Origin: CAZFOB01 sp964520325
Lineage (GTDB): Bacteria; Actinomycetota; JAICYB01
Length of the DNA stretch: 64,000 nucleotides
NCBI GenBank assembly: GCA_964520325.1
Contig: CAZFOB010000017.1
Location: 1 to 64,000, forward strand
Direction: 5' to 3'
Both the position numbers and the translations under genes were made by a program. Positions 34,234 through 43,077 of this stretch are shown here, in pieces (within the stretch, counting starts at the first letter, position 1; every line of letters begins with the position of its first letter). Under the pieces are notes generated by a model. That model was given only the letters and a program-made list of their open reading frames with translations. It ran no database searches and had not been told where the DNA came from.

Positions 34234-35727
34234 GTGGCCGGCGAGCTCTGGCGCCGGACGGCGTCCGATCTCATCCCGCTCCTCGAGCGCAAGGAGATCA
34301 AGGCGGCCGAGATCGCCGAGTCGGTGCTCGAGCGCATCGAAGCCGTCGAACCGACGCTGAACGCGTTCATCTCCCGCACTGGTGAGGCGATCGTCAGGCA
34401 CGGCAAGCGCGTGGACGAGGATCGCGCGTCGGGGGCCGAGCTCGCGCCTCTCGCCGGGATCCCCATCGGCGTCAAGGACATCTTCTGCACGAAGGGCATC
34501 CGGACCACGGCCGGCTCGAAGATCCTCGACAACTACAAGCCGCCCTACGACTCGACGGTGTGGAGCCTGCTCAAGGAGCAACGCGCGCTCCTCGTCGGCA
34601 AGACGAACCTCGACGAGTTCGCTATGGGTTCGTCCACGGAGAACTCCGCATTCGGGGTGACCAAGAATCCGTGGGACATCACCAAGGTGCCCGGGGGTTC
34701 GTCCGGCGGCTCGGCTGCGGCTGTGGCAGCGGGGATGGGCCCGCTCGCGATCGGCACCGACACGGGCGGTTCGATCCGTCAGCCCGCGAGCTTGTGTGGT
34801 GTCGTCGGCCTGCGGCCGACCTACGGTCTGTGCTCGCGGTACGGGATGGTCGCCTTCGCGTCGTCGCTCGACCAAGCCGGGCCGTTCTCGCGCTCCGTTC
34901 GCGACGCTGCGCTGCTTCTTCAAGCTTTCGCCAAGCACGACCCGCGTGACTCCACGTCGATCCCCGGCGACCGTCCCGACTACGTCGGTGCCCTCGGGCG
35001 ACCCATCGATGGGATGCGATTCGGCGTGCCGATCGAGCTGCTCGCTCCGGGCACGCAGCTAGGCGTGCGCGAGAAGTTCGAGGCCGCGATCGCGACCATC
35101 GAACGCTTGGGCGGCGCGGTCGAGGAGGTGTCGCTCCCGTCGTTTCGGTACGGGCTCGATGCCTACTACCTGATCGCCCCAGCCGAGGCGTCGAGCAATC
35201 TCGCGCGGTACGACGGCACCCGATACGGGCTCCGCCTCGACGCGGCCGACGTCCAGAGGATGAATCGTGCGACACGTGAGGACGGTTTCGGGGCCGAAGT
35301 GAAACGACGGATCCTGCTCGGGACGTATGCGCTGTCGTCCGGCTACTACGACGCGTGGTACGGACGCGCGCTCAAGCTCCGGACGCAGATCGTGCGGGAC
35401 TTCGAGCGCGCGTTCGAAACCGTCGACCTGCTCGTCTCGCCGACGTCTCCGACGACCGCCTTCGGGATCGGGGAGAGGATCGACGATCCGCTCCAGATGT
35501 ACCTGTCGGACGTGTGCACGATCCCGACCAATCTGGCCGGCTCGTGTGCGATCTCCATCCCGTGCGGGCTCGCGTCCGAGGACGGACTCCCCGTCGGCCT
35601 GCACATCATGGGAGCCCCGCTTACCGAAGCGACGATCTTCCGGGCCGCGCACGCGCTGGAGGCCGAACTCGCCTTCGACGGATCCGCGGCCTTCGGTGAG
35701 CTTTCGGTCAGTTCGGGCGAGGTCTGA
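34234..35727 (+). CDS. gatA: Asp-tRNA(Asn)/Glu-tRNA(Gln) amidotransferase subunit A
   Basis: 497 residues from GTG 34234. Amidase-signature enzyme: the catalytic Lys is in IGVKDIFC, the Ser-cisSer pair in PGGSSGGSAAAVAAG and GTDTGGSIRQPA. It makes ammonia from glutamine for the amidation of Asp-tRNA or Glu-tRNA, so this organism makes Gln-tRNA and/or Asn-tRNA indirectly. The stop touches the start of the M16 gene (TGATG). Confidence 0.97.
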   Translation: MAGELWRRTASDLIPLLERKEIKAAEIAESVLERIEAVEPTLNAFISRTGEAIVRHGKRVDEDRASGAELAPLAGIPIGVKDIFCTKGIRTTAGSKILDNYKPPYDSTVWSLLKEQRALLVGKTNLDEFAMGSSTENSAFGVTKNPWDITKVPGGSSGGSAAAVAAGMGPLAIGTDTGGSIRQPASLCGVVGLRPTYGLCSRYGMVAFASSLDQAGPFSRSVRDAALLLQAFAKHDPRDSTSIPGDRPDYVGALGRPIDGMRFGVPIELLAPGTQLGVREKFEAAIATIERLGGAVEEVSLPSFRYGLDAYYLIAPAEASSNLARYDGTRYGLRLDAADVQRMNRATREDGFGAEVKRRILLGTYALSSGYYDAWYGRALKLRTQIVRDFERAFETVDLLVSPTSPTTAFGIGERIDDPLQMYLSDVCTIPTNLAGSCAISIPCGLASEDGLPVGLHIMGAPLTEATIFRAAHALEAELAFDGSAAFGELSVSSGEV

Positions 35728-37034
35728 TGCCGCGCGCCGCACGCTCGCTCACAACGGCATTTCCCATCGAGCGATTCGCGCTCAAGAACGGTCTGCGCGT
35801 GATCGTGAGTCCCGATAGGACGTCTCCGACCGTTACCGTCGCAGCTGTGTACGACGTCGGGTTCCGGTCCGAACCGGAGGGACGAACCGGCTTCGCTCAT
35901 CTGTTCGAGCACCTGATGTTTCAGGGTTCGAAGAACCTGGCCAAGCTCGAGCACGACAGGTTGATCGAGGGCAACGGCGGATCGATGAACGGCTTCACAC
36001 GCTACGACACCACTGTGTATTTCGAGACGCTTCCGTCCAACGCTCTCGAGATCGCGCTCTTCTGCGAGGCCGATCGCATGGACGAGATCCAGCTGACCGA
36101 GGAGAACCTCCAGAACCAGATCGACGTTGTGAAGGAAGAGATCAAGCTCAACGTGAAGAATCGAGCGTACGGCGGATTCCCGTGGCTGCATCTGCCGGCC
36201 GTGATGTTCGATACCTTCCCGAACGCACACGACGGCTACGGATCGTTCAAAGACCTCGAGGCTGCGACAACGGAGGATGCCGCCACCTTCTTCGAGACGT
36301 TCTACGCTCCCGGCAACGCCGTTCTCGTCGTCGCCGGAGACGTCGATGCGGACGAGGTCCACGCACTCGTCGAGCGGCACTTCAGCCAGATCCCGGAGCG
36401 AGCAGTTCCACCATCACGTGACTTCGGCGAACCGTTGCCGACATCAGAGCGACGGGAGTCTCGTGTCGATCCACTCGCCCCGCTACCCGCCATCGCGCTC
36501 GGCTATCGCGTCCCCCATCCGTTCAGCGGATTCAACGAATTTCTCGCGTCGGTCGTGCTGGCCTCCGTGCTCGGCGACGGCCCGGCCTCACGTCTATACG
36601 AGCGGTTGGTGAAGAAGGAGCGTCTGGCCACGCAGATCGGGTCATACGTCTCGGAGTTCGGTGGGTGGCTCACCACGCGCGACCCGACGATGCTCGAGAT
36701 CCTGTCCTATTACCCCGACGAGAGTTCCACAGAGACGATCATCAAGACCATCGATGAAGAGATCGATCGGGTCGGCTCGGATCTGACCCTCGAGGAGCTC
36801 GAGCGCGTGACGAGCTCGCTCGTGTCCGAGTCGCTCCAGGCCAACGACGATCTGGACACACGCGCGATCGACATGGCGATCCTCGAGCAGCAGCGGGGCA
36901 GAGCCGAGTTGATCAACGAAGTGCCGGCACTGTTCGCAGCGCTCACGCCGACCGATGTCGCCGAGGTGGCCGGCGGATGGATCCGTCCCGATCGCCGGGC
37001 CGTGCTCGAATGGAAACCGGGGTCCTCAAAGTGA
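35727..37034 (+). CDS. M16 zinc peptidase, catalytic subunit
   Basis: 435 residues. The inverse zinc motif HxxEH is seen as HLFEHLMFQG (His58, Glu61, His62), with the distal ligand in VVKEEIK. Two similar halves follow in usual M16B style. It is the active member of a pair with the next gene, as in mitochondrial processing peptidase-like heterodimers. Lies between gatA and gatB, in one operon. Confidence 0.93.
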   Translation: MPRAARSLTTAFPIERFALKNGLRVIVSPDRTSPTVTVAAVYDVGFRSEPEGRTGFAHLFEHLMFQGSKNLAKLEHDRLIEGNGGSMNGFTRYDTTVYFETLPSNALEIALFCEADRMDEIQLTEENLQNQIDVVKEEIKLNVKNRAYGGFPWLHLPAVMFDTFPNAHDGYGSFKDLEAATTEDAATFFETFYAPGNAVLVVAGDVDADEVHALVERHFSQIPERAVPPSRDFGEPLPTSERRESRVDPLAPLPAIALGYRVPHPFSGFNEFLASVVLASVLGDGPASRLYERLVKKERLATQIGSYVSEFGGWLTTRDPTMLEILSYYPDESSTETIIKTIDEEIDRVGSDLTLEELERVTSSLVSESLQANDDLDTRAIDMAILEQQRGRAELINEVPALFAALTPTDVAEVAGGWIRPDRRAVLEWKPGSSK

Positions 37035-38368
37035 CCGAGGCCGCCACGGTCGTGCCGGCGCTCGGGAAGCCGCGTCCGCTCAAAGCACCGAAGATCGCGG
37101 AGGGCAAGCTCTCGAACGGACTGCGTGTGCTGGTCGTGCGCAAACCGAGCGTTCCGCGCGTTGAGACACGCATGTTCCTTCCCGCTCACGGGCCCGCTCA
37201 CGGGAAGGGCAACCGCGCCGCCGACCGAGTACTGAACGCCACGTTCACTGCGGGCACGGCCACGTTGACGAGTCACCAGATAGCGCAAGAGCTGCAGGGT
37301 CTCGGCGCGTCACTTCGCGCAGGTATCGACAGCGATCACCTCCACGTCGGCGGCTCTGTGCTCTCGACGAACATGAAGCGATACTTCGGCCTGATGGCAG
37401 AGGTACTCACCGACTCCACTCATCCGCCCGACGAGATCGCGATCGCCCGCGACCGTGTCGTTGTCGGCGTTGCGATCCAGCGCGCGCAGCCCGAGGTCGT
37501 GGCTCAGGAGGCGCTGCTTCGCCGCCTCTTCGGCCGCCATCCCTACGGTGATGGGCTCCCCGAACCTGAGGCCGTCGCGAAGGTCGGACGAGCCGTCGTC
37601 CGCAACCGGTTCGTGGACCTCGCGGTCCCGCGCGGCGGAGTGCTCGTGCTCGTCGGTGACGTCGATCCCATCAAGGCGATCGATCTGGTCGGTGATGCGC
37701 TTTCGAGATGGAAGGGAAAACGCTCGGCCACCACCGTGCCCCCGCCGCCATTCGCAGCCGGTCCGACGTTGATCGTCGATCGTCCGGACGCGCTTCAGAC
37801 GAACATCTGCATCGCCGGGGCCGCGCCGCCGCCCGATGCGCACGATGCCGCCGCATTCTCCGTCGCGAACACGATCTTCGGTGGCTACTTCATCTCGCGG
37901 TTCGTGGAGAACCTTCGTGAACGCAACGGCTACACCTATTCGGCGTATAGCGGGATCGTGAACAGACAGCTCGCGTCCTACGTCCAGATCTCCGCGGACG
38001 TCGGAACCGAGGTCACTGCACCGGCGCTCGTGGAGACGAGCTACGAGCTCGGCCGCATGGTCGCGAAGGACGTCGAAGACAAGGAGCTGGGCAACGCCAA
38101 GCGCTATCTCAACGGCATCCTTTCGACCCGCACGCAGACCCAAGCTGGTCTCGCGTCGACCCTGTCGGCCATCGTGATGCACGGGCTCGGCATCGACTAT
38201 CTCCGCGATCAGCCTCGCAAGGTGGCGGCCGTCACCGTCGACGACGTCCGTGAGGTGAGCCGCCGCTACTTCGCACCGTCCAAGCTCGTCACCGTCCTTG
38301 TCGGCGACGCGTCACGTATCGCAGACGACGTCGCCACGCTCGGTGACGTCCGGATCGACTCGGCGTAG
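37031..38368 (+). CDS. M16 peptidase-like, non-catalytic partner
   Basis: 445 residues from GTG 37031, overlapping the previous stop by 4 bases. M16 fold (GLRVLVVRKPSVPRVETRMF at the N-terminus), but the HxxEH motif is missing: the aligned region reads NRAADRVLNATF. The C-terminal half keeps the RFVENLRERNGYTYS segment that helps bind substrate. It should pair with the active M16 protein. Confidence 0.9.
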   Translation: MTEAATVVPALGKPRPLKAPKIAEGKLSNGLRVLVVRKPSVPRVETRMFLPAHGPAHGKGNRAADRVLNATFTAGTATLTSHQIAQELQGLGASLRAGIDSDHLHVGGSVLSTNMKRYFGLMAEVLTDSTHPPDEIAIARDRVVVGVAIQRAQPEVVAQEALLRRLFGRHPYGDGLPEPEAVAKVGRAVVRNRFVDLAVPRGGVLVLVGDVDPIKAIDLVGDALSRWKGKRSATTVPPPPFAAGPTLIVDRPDALQTNICIAGAAPPPDAHDAAAFSVANTIFGGYFISRFVENLRERNGYTYSAYSGIVNRQLASYVQISADVGTEVTAPALVETSYELGRMVAKDVEDKELGNAKRYLNGILSTRTQTQAGLASTLSAIVMHGLGIDYLRDQPRKVAAVTVDDVREVSRRYFAPSKLVTVLVGDASRIADDVATLGDVRIDSA

Positions 38369-38375
38369 CCGTCGC

Positions 38376-40484
38376 ATGAGGCTCTTCCGCCGCAAGCTCT
38401 GGGGTGACCGCGCTCTGTGGATCTTCGTTCTGGCCGCGTGGGGCGCGGTCATCAACCAATGGGTCACGCGCGGTGGTCAGTCCCGGCTCCTCATCCTCAT
38501 CGTGTGGAGCCTGTTCGTTTTCGCGCTGGCGGGTTACAGCGAATTCCGGATCGGACGCAAACTGCTGCGCCGCGGCAAGGACGCGATGTTCCTCGGTCTT
38601 GCGGCCTTCGTCGGTGAGGAACGCGTCGAGCCCGGCGGCGATCGCGTGCGCGGTTGGACGGGAGCGGCTGCCGGTGCACTTGCCTTCGAGCCGCAGGGCA
38701 TCCGCTGGGTCCCGCGTCGGGTCGACGACGAACCACCGGAGATGTCGTTTCCGTGGAGCGACGTGTACTCGTGGCGGTTCGGCGGTGTGGTCCCGTTGGT
38801 GAGGCGTGCGTCCGGTTACCTGCTCATCTCGCTCTACGGAGGGCGCGAGCTCGTCTTCCATATCCACGGTGTGCGCTCATGGCGGCGGGCGGTTCGCGAA
38901 GCGGCGATCGTCGGACCGACTCTGCTCGTCCGGGCCTCCAGTGCCGAAGCGGTGAACGTGGCGACGCCGGCTCGCGTTACCGTGTCGAAAGACGACGTGC
39001 AATCACCAGACGAAACCGGTCCAGACCTCGAGGCGGTGATTGGGCTCGAGTGTCACGTGGAGCTTTCGACCGCATCGAAGATGTTCTGTGCGTGCGCCAC
39101 GACATTCGGTGCCGATCCCAACACGCAGATCTGTCCGGTATGCACGGGTCAACCCGGAACTCTTCCGGTTCCCAACCGGCGGGCGGTCGAGCACACGATC
39201 AGGATCGCGCTCGCGTTGCACGCACAGATCGCGCCGTCATCGACCTTCCACAGGAAGAACTACTTCTATCCGGACATGCCGAAGAACTACCAGATCTCCC
39301 AGTACGACGTGCCGCTCGCGTCGGGTGGCTACCTCGAGTACGAACGCGACGGCGAGCTGAAACGCACGCTGATGACGCGCGTCCACATGGAGGAGGACAC
39401 AGGCAAGACCACCCACGCCGGAGCGGGCGGACGCATAGGTGAAGCCGACTACGCACTCGTCGACTACAACCGTGCCGGCATCCCCCTCGTCGAGATCGTC
39501 AGCGAACCCGTCATCGAATCACCCGAGGACGCCCGCGCATATCTCGCGGAGCTGCGCACCCTGCTGCTCACGCTCGGTGTCTCCGACGTCCGGATGGAAG
39601 AGGGATCGCTGCGCTGCGACGCCAACGTCTCGGTACGTCCGCGTGGGACGACTGAGCTCGGCACCAAGACCGAGGTCAAGAACGTGAACTCGCTGCGTTC
39701 GGTGCAGCGCGCGCTCGAATACGAGATCGAGCGGCAGATGGGGCTTGTGCGCGCGGGCAAGCCCGTCGTCCAGGAGACCCGCCACTTCGACGAGAACACC
39801 GGGAGGACCATCTCGGGACGATCGAAGGAAGGCTCGGCCGACTACCGCTACTTCAACGATCCCGATCTCGTCCCGCTCGAGCCGACCAACGAGCTCATCG
39901 AGCAGATCAGGGCCGATCTCCCCGAGCTCCCGAGCCACCGCCGTCACCGGCTGGTGGCCGACCACGGGCTGTCGGACGCCGACGCGCGCACGCTCGTCGG
40001 TGAGCCCGGCCTGGCCGGCGCCTACGAGGACGCCCAGCGGATCTACGGGGGCGCGGGAGCCAACATCGCCCGTTGGTACCTCGGGGAGCTTTCCCAGCTC
40101 GGCAATGAACGGGGTACGGATGCCCATCTGGTCGGCGTCTCGCCCGAGCGTGTGGCCGAGCTGCAACGCCTCGTCGACGACGGCACGATCTCGATCTCGC
40201 TGGCCAAGGGCGATGTGCTCCGCAAGGTCGTCGAGACCGGCAGGGCGCCGGCCGAGATCGTCGAGGACGCGGGACTCGCTCAGATATCAGATGAAGGTGA
40301 GCTCACTGCGATCGTGGACGAGGTCATCGCCGCCAACGCGGACATCGCCGATCAGGTCAGGGGCGGCAAGGGGGGCGCCGCGAACGCCCTGGTCGGAGCC
40401 GTGATGAAGGCGACGATGGGCCAGGCCAACGCCCAGGTCGTCCAGCAGCTGCTCGCCGATCGGCTCCAGCCTCCACCGGCGTAG
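38376..40484 (+). CDS. gatB: GatB fused to an N-terminal membrane domain
   Basis: 702 residues without an in-frame stop. Residues 1-60 hold two membrane helices (about 13-30 and 37-55), residues 60-185 look like a beta-rich PH-like domain (for example ISLYGGRELVFHIHG), then a linker and a full GatB (about 217-702) starting DLEAVIGLECHVEL. GatB phosphorylates the tRNA-bound Asp or Glu; zinc ligands are in CACATTFG and CPVCTGQ. Ordinary GatB is about 480 residues and soluble. Internal GTGs at 38952-38997 could start GatB alone, but none has a good ribosome site. The gene ends at a clear terminator. Confidence 0.9.
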   Translation: MRLFRRKLWGDRALWIFVLAAWGAVINQWVTRGGQSRLLILIVWSLFVFALAGYSEFRIGRKLLRRGKDAMFLGLAAFVGEERVEPGGDRVRGWTGAAAGALAFEPQGIRWVPRRVDDEPPEMSFPWSDVYSWRFGGVVPLVRRASGYLLISLYGGRELVFHIHGVRSWRRAVREAAIVGPTLLVRASSAEAVNVATPARVTVSKDDVQSPDETGPDLEAVIGLECHVELSTASKMFCACATTFGADPNTQICPVCTGQPGTLPVPNRRAVEHTIRIALALHAQIAPSSTFHRKNYFYPDMPKNYQISQYDVPLASGGYLEYERDGELKRTLMTRVHMEEDTGKTTHAGAGGRIGEADYALVDYNRAGIPLVEIVSEPVIESPEDARAYLAELRTLLLTLGVSDVRMEEGSLRCDANVSVRPRGTTELGTKTEVKNVNSLRSVQRALEYEIERQMGLVRAGKPVVQETRHFDENTGRTISGRSKEGSADYRYFNDPDLVPLEPTNELIEQIRADLPELPSHRRHRLVADHGLSDADARTLVGEPGLAGAYEDAQRIYGGAGANIARWYLGELSQLGNERGTDAHLVGVSPERVAELQRLVDDGTISISLAKGDVLRKVVETGRAPAEIVEDAGLAQISDEGELTAIVDEVIAANADIADQVRGGKGGAANALVGAVMKATMGQANAQVVQQLLADRLQPPPA

Positions 40485-40540
40485 AGCCGCCTGGCCGTCC
40501 GACTGAAAGGTTTTCGGCCCCAGCACGTACTTATGGGTAG

Positions 40541-40590
40541 CAGCGCCCACAGAAGTCAGTTGGGGGTGGGCGCTGGGGGTTTGTTTGTTA
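40541..40590 (+). terminator. Terminator after gatB
   Basis: CAGCGCCCAC (40541-40550) pairs perfectly with GTGGGCGCTG (40566-40575); a T-rich run GGGGTTTGTTTGTT follows. Good Rho-independent terminator for the gat operon. Confidence 0.8.
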
Positions 40591-40636
40591 CGTGTTCCAC
40601 CCGGGGCCCTCCCCGCCAGATCCCGAGGCCCCGTTG

Positions 40637-40666
40637 ACAGCGCCTCGGCAATTGCCGGGGCGCTGT
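40637..40666. other. Long hairpin with palindromic core
   Basis: ACAGCGCC (40637-40644) pairs with GGCGCTGT (40659-40666), enclosing the palindrome GGCAATTGCC (40647-40656) after one TC/GG mismatch. No U-tract follows. It may be a second terminator, an operator or a processing site in front of the DUF1697 gene. Confidence 0.5.
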
Positions 40667-40725
40667 CCTTTCGGAGACGAACAAGGCGACGGCGGCGCTT
40701 CGGCACGCTATGTTCGCGTCCTGAT

Positions 40726-41274
40726 ATGGCGACGCATGTGGCGCTGCTTCGGGGGATCAACGTTGGGCGGGCCAAGCGCGTGGGCATGGAAGACCTGCGC
40801 GGTGTGTTCGCGGGTCTCGGCTACGCCGACGTGCGCACGCTGCTCAATTCCGGCAATGTCGTCTTCACTGCCTCCCGGCGGCCGGCTCCAAACGCTACGG
40901 CGAAGCTCGAAGCGGGGCTGCTTTCACGCACGGGGGTCTCTGCACGCATCACTCTGCTTTCGTCTGATGAGCTCACCGATGCGTTCGACGACTGCCCTCT
41001 TCTTTCCATCGCGACAGACCCGACACGGCTGCAAGTTGCCGTACCATCTGCGGCCCCCGCTATGAAGCGACTGCGCCCTTTCGACGGAAAGGATTGGACG
41101 CCCGAGGCTCTCGCCCTCGGCAAACGCGTGGCGTACCTCTGGTGCCCGGACGGTGTGATCGCCAGCCGACTCTCGAAGGCGGTCGGTGACGAGCTCGGCG
41201 ACGCGGTGACTACGCGGAACTGGGCAACCGTGACGAAACTCGTTGCCGCCGTCGGTTCCGTGAGTCCCGGCTAA
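40726..41274 (+). CDS. DUF1697-domain protein
   Basis: 182 residues from ATG 40726. HVALLRGINVGRAKRVGMED and the LLNSGNVVFTAS stretch identify DUF1697, a compact alpha/beta domain of unknown biochemical function. Near the C-terminus it has TTRNWATVTKL, also typical for the family. It is alone, between two terminators or hairpins upstream and ilvD downstream. Confidence 0.85.
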   Translation: MATHVALLRGINVGRAKRVGMEDLRGVFAGLGYADVRTLLNSGNVVFTASRRPAPNATAKLEAGLLSRTGVSARITLLSSDELTDAFDDCPLLSIATDPTRLQVAVPSAAPAMKRLRPFDGKDWTPEALALGKRVAYLWCPDGVIASRLSKAVGDELGDAVTTRNWATVTKLVAAVGSVSPG

Positions 41275-41364
41275 CTTCGATTTCGCGTTGGCCCGAGTCC
41301 GGCGCAACTGCGGTTTGGGGCCTATATCCCGCCGCTTTAACGGGAGCCGTATCCTGGGCAGCCA

Positions 41365-43056
41365 ATGACCGACCGCGATACGCGAGCTGACCCGCGTCCC
41401 CGTTCGAAGGACGTGAGCGAGGGCTACGAGCGTGCTCCCGCGCGCGCGATGCTCCGGGCGGTCGGACTGACCGACGAAGACTTCACCAAGCCGCAGGTCG
41501 GCGTCGTCTCGTCCTGGAACACCGTGACCCCATGCAATGCGAGCCTCGACCGCGACGCGACATGGGCAACCGAAGGAGTGCGCGCGGCCGGTGGCGTGCC
41601 GCTCGAGTTCACGACGATCACCGTCTCGGACGGCATCTCCATGGGCCACGAAGGCATGCGTGCATCGCTCGTCAGTCGCGAGGTGATTGCCGATTCGATC
41701 GAGCTGGTCGTCCACGCAGAACGGTTCGACGGTGTGGTGTCGATCGGCGGATGCGACAAATCGCTCCCGGGCATGCTCATGGCGCTGGCGCGGCTGAACC
41801 TCTCGTCGGTGTTCCTGTACGGCGGCTCGATCCGCCCCGGCTCCTTCCACGGGGTCGATGTCACGATCCAGGACATGTTCGAAGGTGTCGGCGCCGTCGC
41901 CGGCGGGATGATGACCGAAGAGGAGCTCGACGAGATGGAGCGCGTCGCATGCCCCGGATTCGGCGCGTGTGGCGGGATGTTCACCGCCAACACGATGTCG
42001 TCGATCTCGGAGGCGATCGGCATGGCCCTTCCGTATTCGGCTTCGATCCCGGCGTCCGGAGACGCGCGCCGCGAGGCGGTCGCGAGAGCCAGCGGCGAAG
42101 CGGCGATCAACCTGCTCAATCTGGGCATCCGAGCGCGCGACATCATGACTCGCGAAGCGTTCGAGAACGCGATCGCGGTGGCTTGCGCCGTCGGCGGATC
42201 GACGAACGCCGTGCTCCATCTGCCGGCCATCGCACACGAGGCCCAGGTCGACCTGTCGATCGACGACTTCGACCGCATCTCGCGCCGCACGCCGCACATC
42301 GCCGACTTCAAGCCGGGTGGGAAGTACGTGATGATCGACGTCGACCGGATCGGTGGCATCCCCGTCGTCATGAAGGAGCTTCTCGATGCGGGACTCCTTC
42401 ACGGTGACTGCATGACCGTCACCGGCAAGACGATCGCGGAGAACCTTGCGGATGTTGCCTTTCCGGAAGATCAGGATGTCGTGTACCGGACGTCGTCGCC
42501 GATCCATGCCGAGGGTGGTTACGCGATCCTCAGGGGGAACATCGCCCCGGACGGAGCCGTGCTCAAGGTGTCTGCGACGACCATGCGGACGTTCCGCGGC
42601 CCGGCACGCGTGTTCGACTCGGAAGAGGATTGTTTCCGCGCCGTGGCTGCTCGTCAGCTACGCGAAGGCGACGTCGTGATCATCCGATACGAAGGTCCAC
42701 GCGGTGGTCCCGGTATGAAGGAGATGCTCGCCGTTACCGGCGCGATCGCCGGTGCCGGACTCGGTGACAAGGTGCTTCTCGTCACCGACGGCCGCTTCTC
42801 CGGCGCATCGCGGGGCGGATCGATCGCCCACGTGGCTCCGGAAGCCGCCGACGGCGGGCCTATCGCGCTCCTGCGCGAAGGCGACATCGTTCGCCTCGAC
42901 GTCGAAACGCGCCGCCTCGACGTCGAAGTAGACGACGCCGAGCTCCAACGTCGCATGGTCGAGTGGGTGCCGCCTCCGCCGCGTTACACAACCGGAGCGC
43001 TCGCCAAATACGCGCGGATGGTTGGCTCGGCCTCCACGGGAGCCGTGACCAGCTGA
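41365..43056 (+). CDS. ilvD: Dihydroxy-acid dehydratase
   Basis: 563 residues. Third enzyme of valine and isoleucine synthesis: dehydrates dihydroxy acids to 2-keto acids with an Fe-S cluster. Cluster ligands Cys57 (TPCNAS), Cys130 (GGCDKS) and Cys202 (GACGGM) are present, and the C-terminal DGRFSGASRG is conserved. TATCCT at 41350-41355 could be the -10 for a leaderless start at 41365. The ilvB and leuB operons lie 7 and 19 kb downstream. Confidence 0.97.
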   Translation: MTDRDTRADPRPRSKDVSEGYERAPARAMLRAVGLTDEDFTKPQVGVVSSWNTVTPCNASLDRDATWATEGVRAAGGVPLEFTTITVSDGISMGHEGMRASLVSREVIADSIELVVHAERFDGVVSIGGCDKSLPGMLMALARLNLSSVFLYGGSIRPGSFHGVDVTIQDMFEGVGAVAGGMMTEEELDEMERVACPGFGACGGMFTANTMSSISEAIGMALPYSASIPASGDARREAVARASGEAAINLLNLGIRARDIMTREAFENAIAVACAVGGSTNAVLHLPAIAHEAQVDLSIDDFDRISRRTPHIADFKPGGKYVMIDVDRIGGIPVVMKELLDAGLLHGDCMTVTGKTIAENLADVAFPEDQDVVYRTSSPIHAEGGYAILRGNIAPDGAVLKVSATTMRTFRGPARVFDSEEDCFRAVAARQLREGDVVIIRYEGPRGGPGMKEMLAVTGAIAGAGLGDKVLLVTDGRFSGASRGGSIAHVAPEAADGGPIALLREGDIVRLDVETRRLDVEVDDAELQRRMVEWVPPPPRYTTGALAKYARMVGSASTGAVTS

Positions 43057-43077
43057 CCCGAGCGGTTACGGTATGAC

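Noticed and set aside
38952..38999. Separate gatB gene starting at an internal GTG
   Set aside because: Considered, but none of the GTGs at 38952, 38958, 38982 or 38997 has a good ribosome site and there is no stop for the upstream part; kept as the alternative to a fusion.
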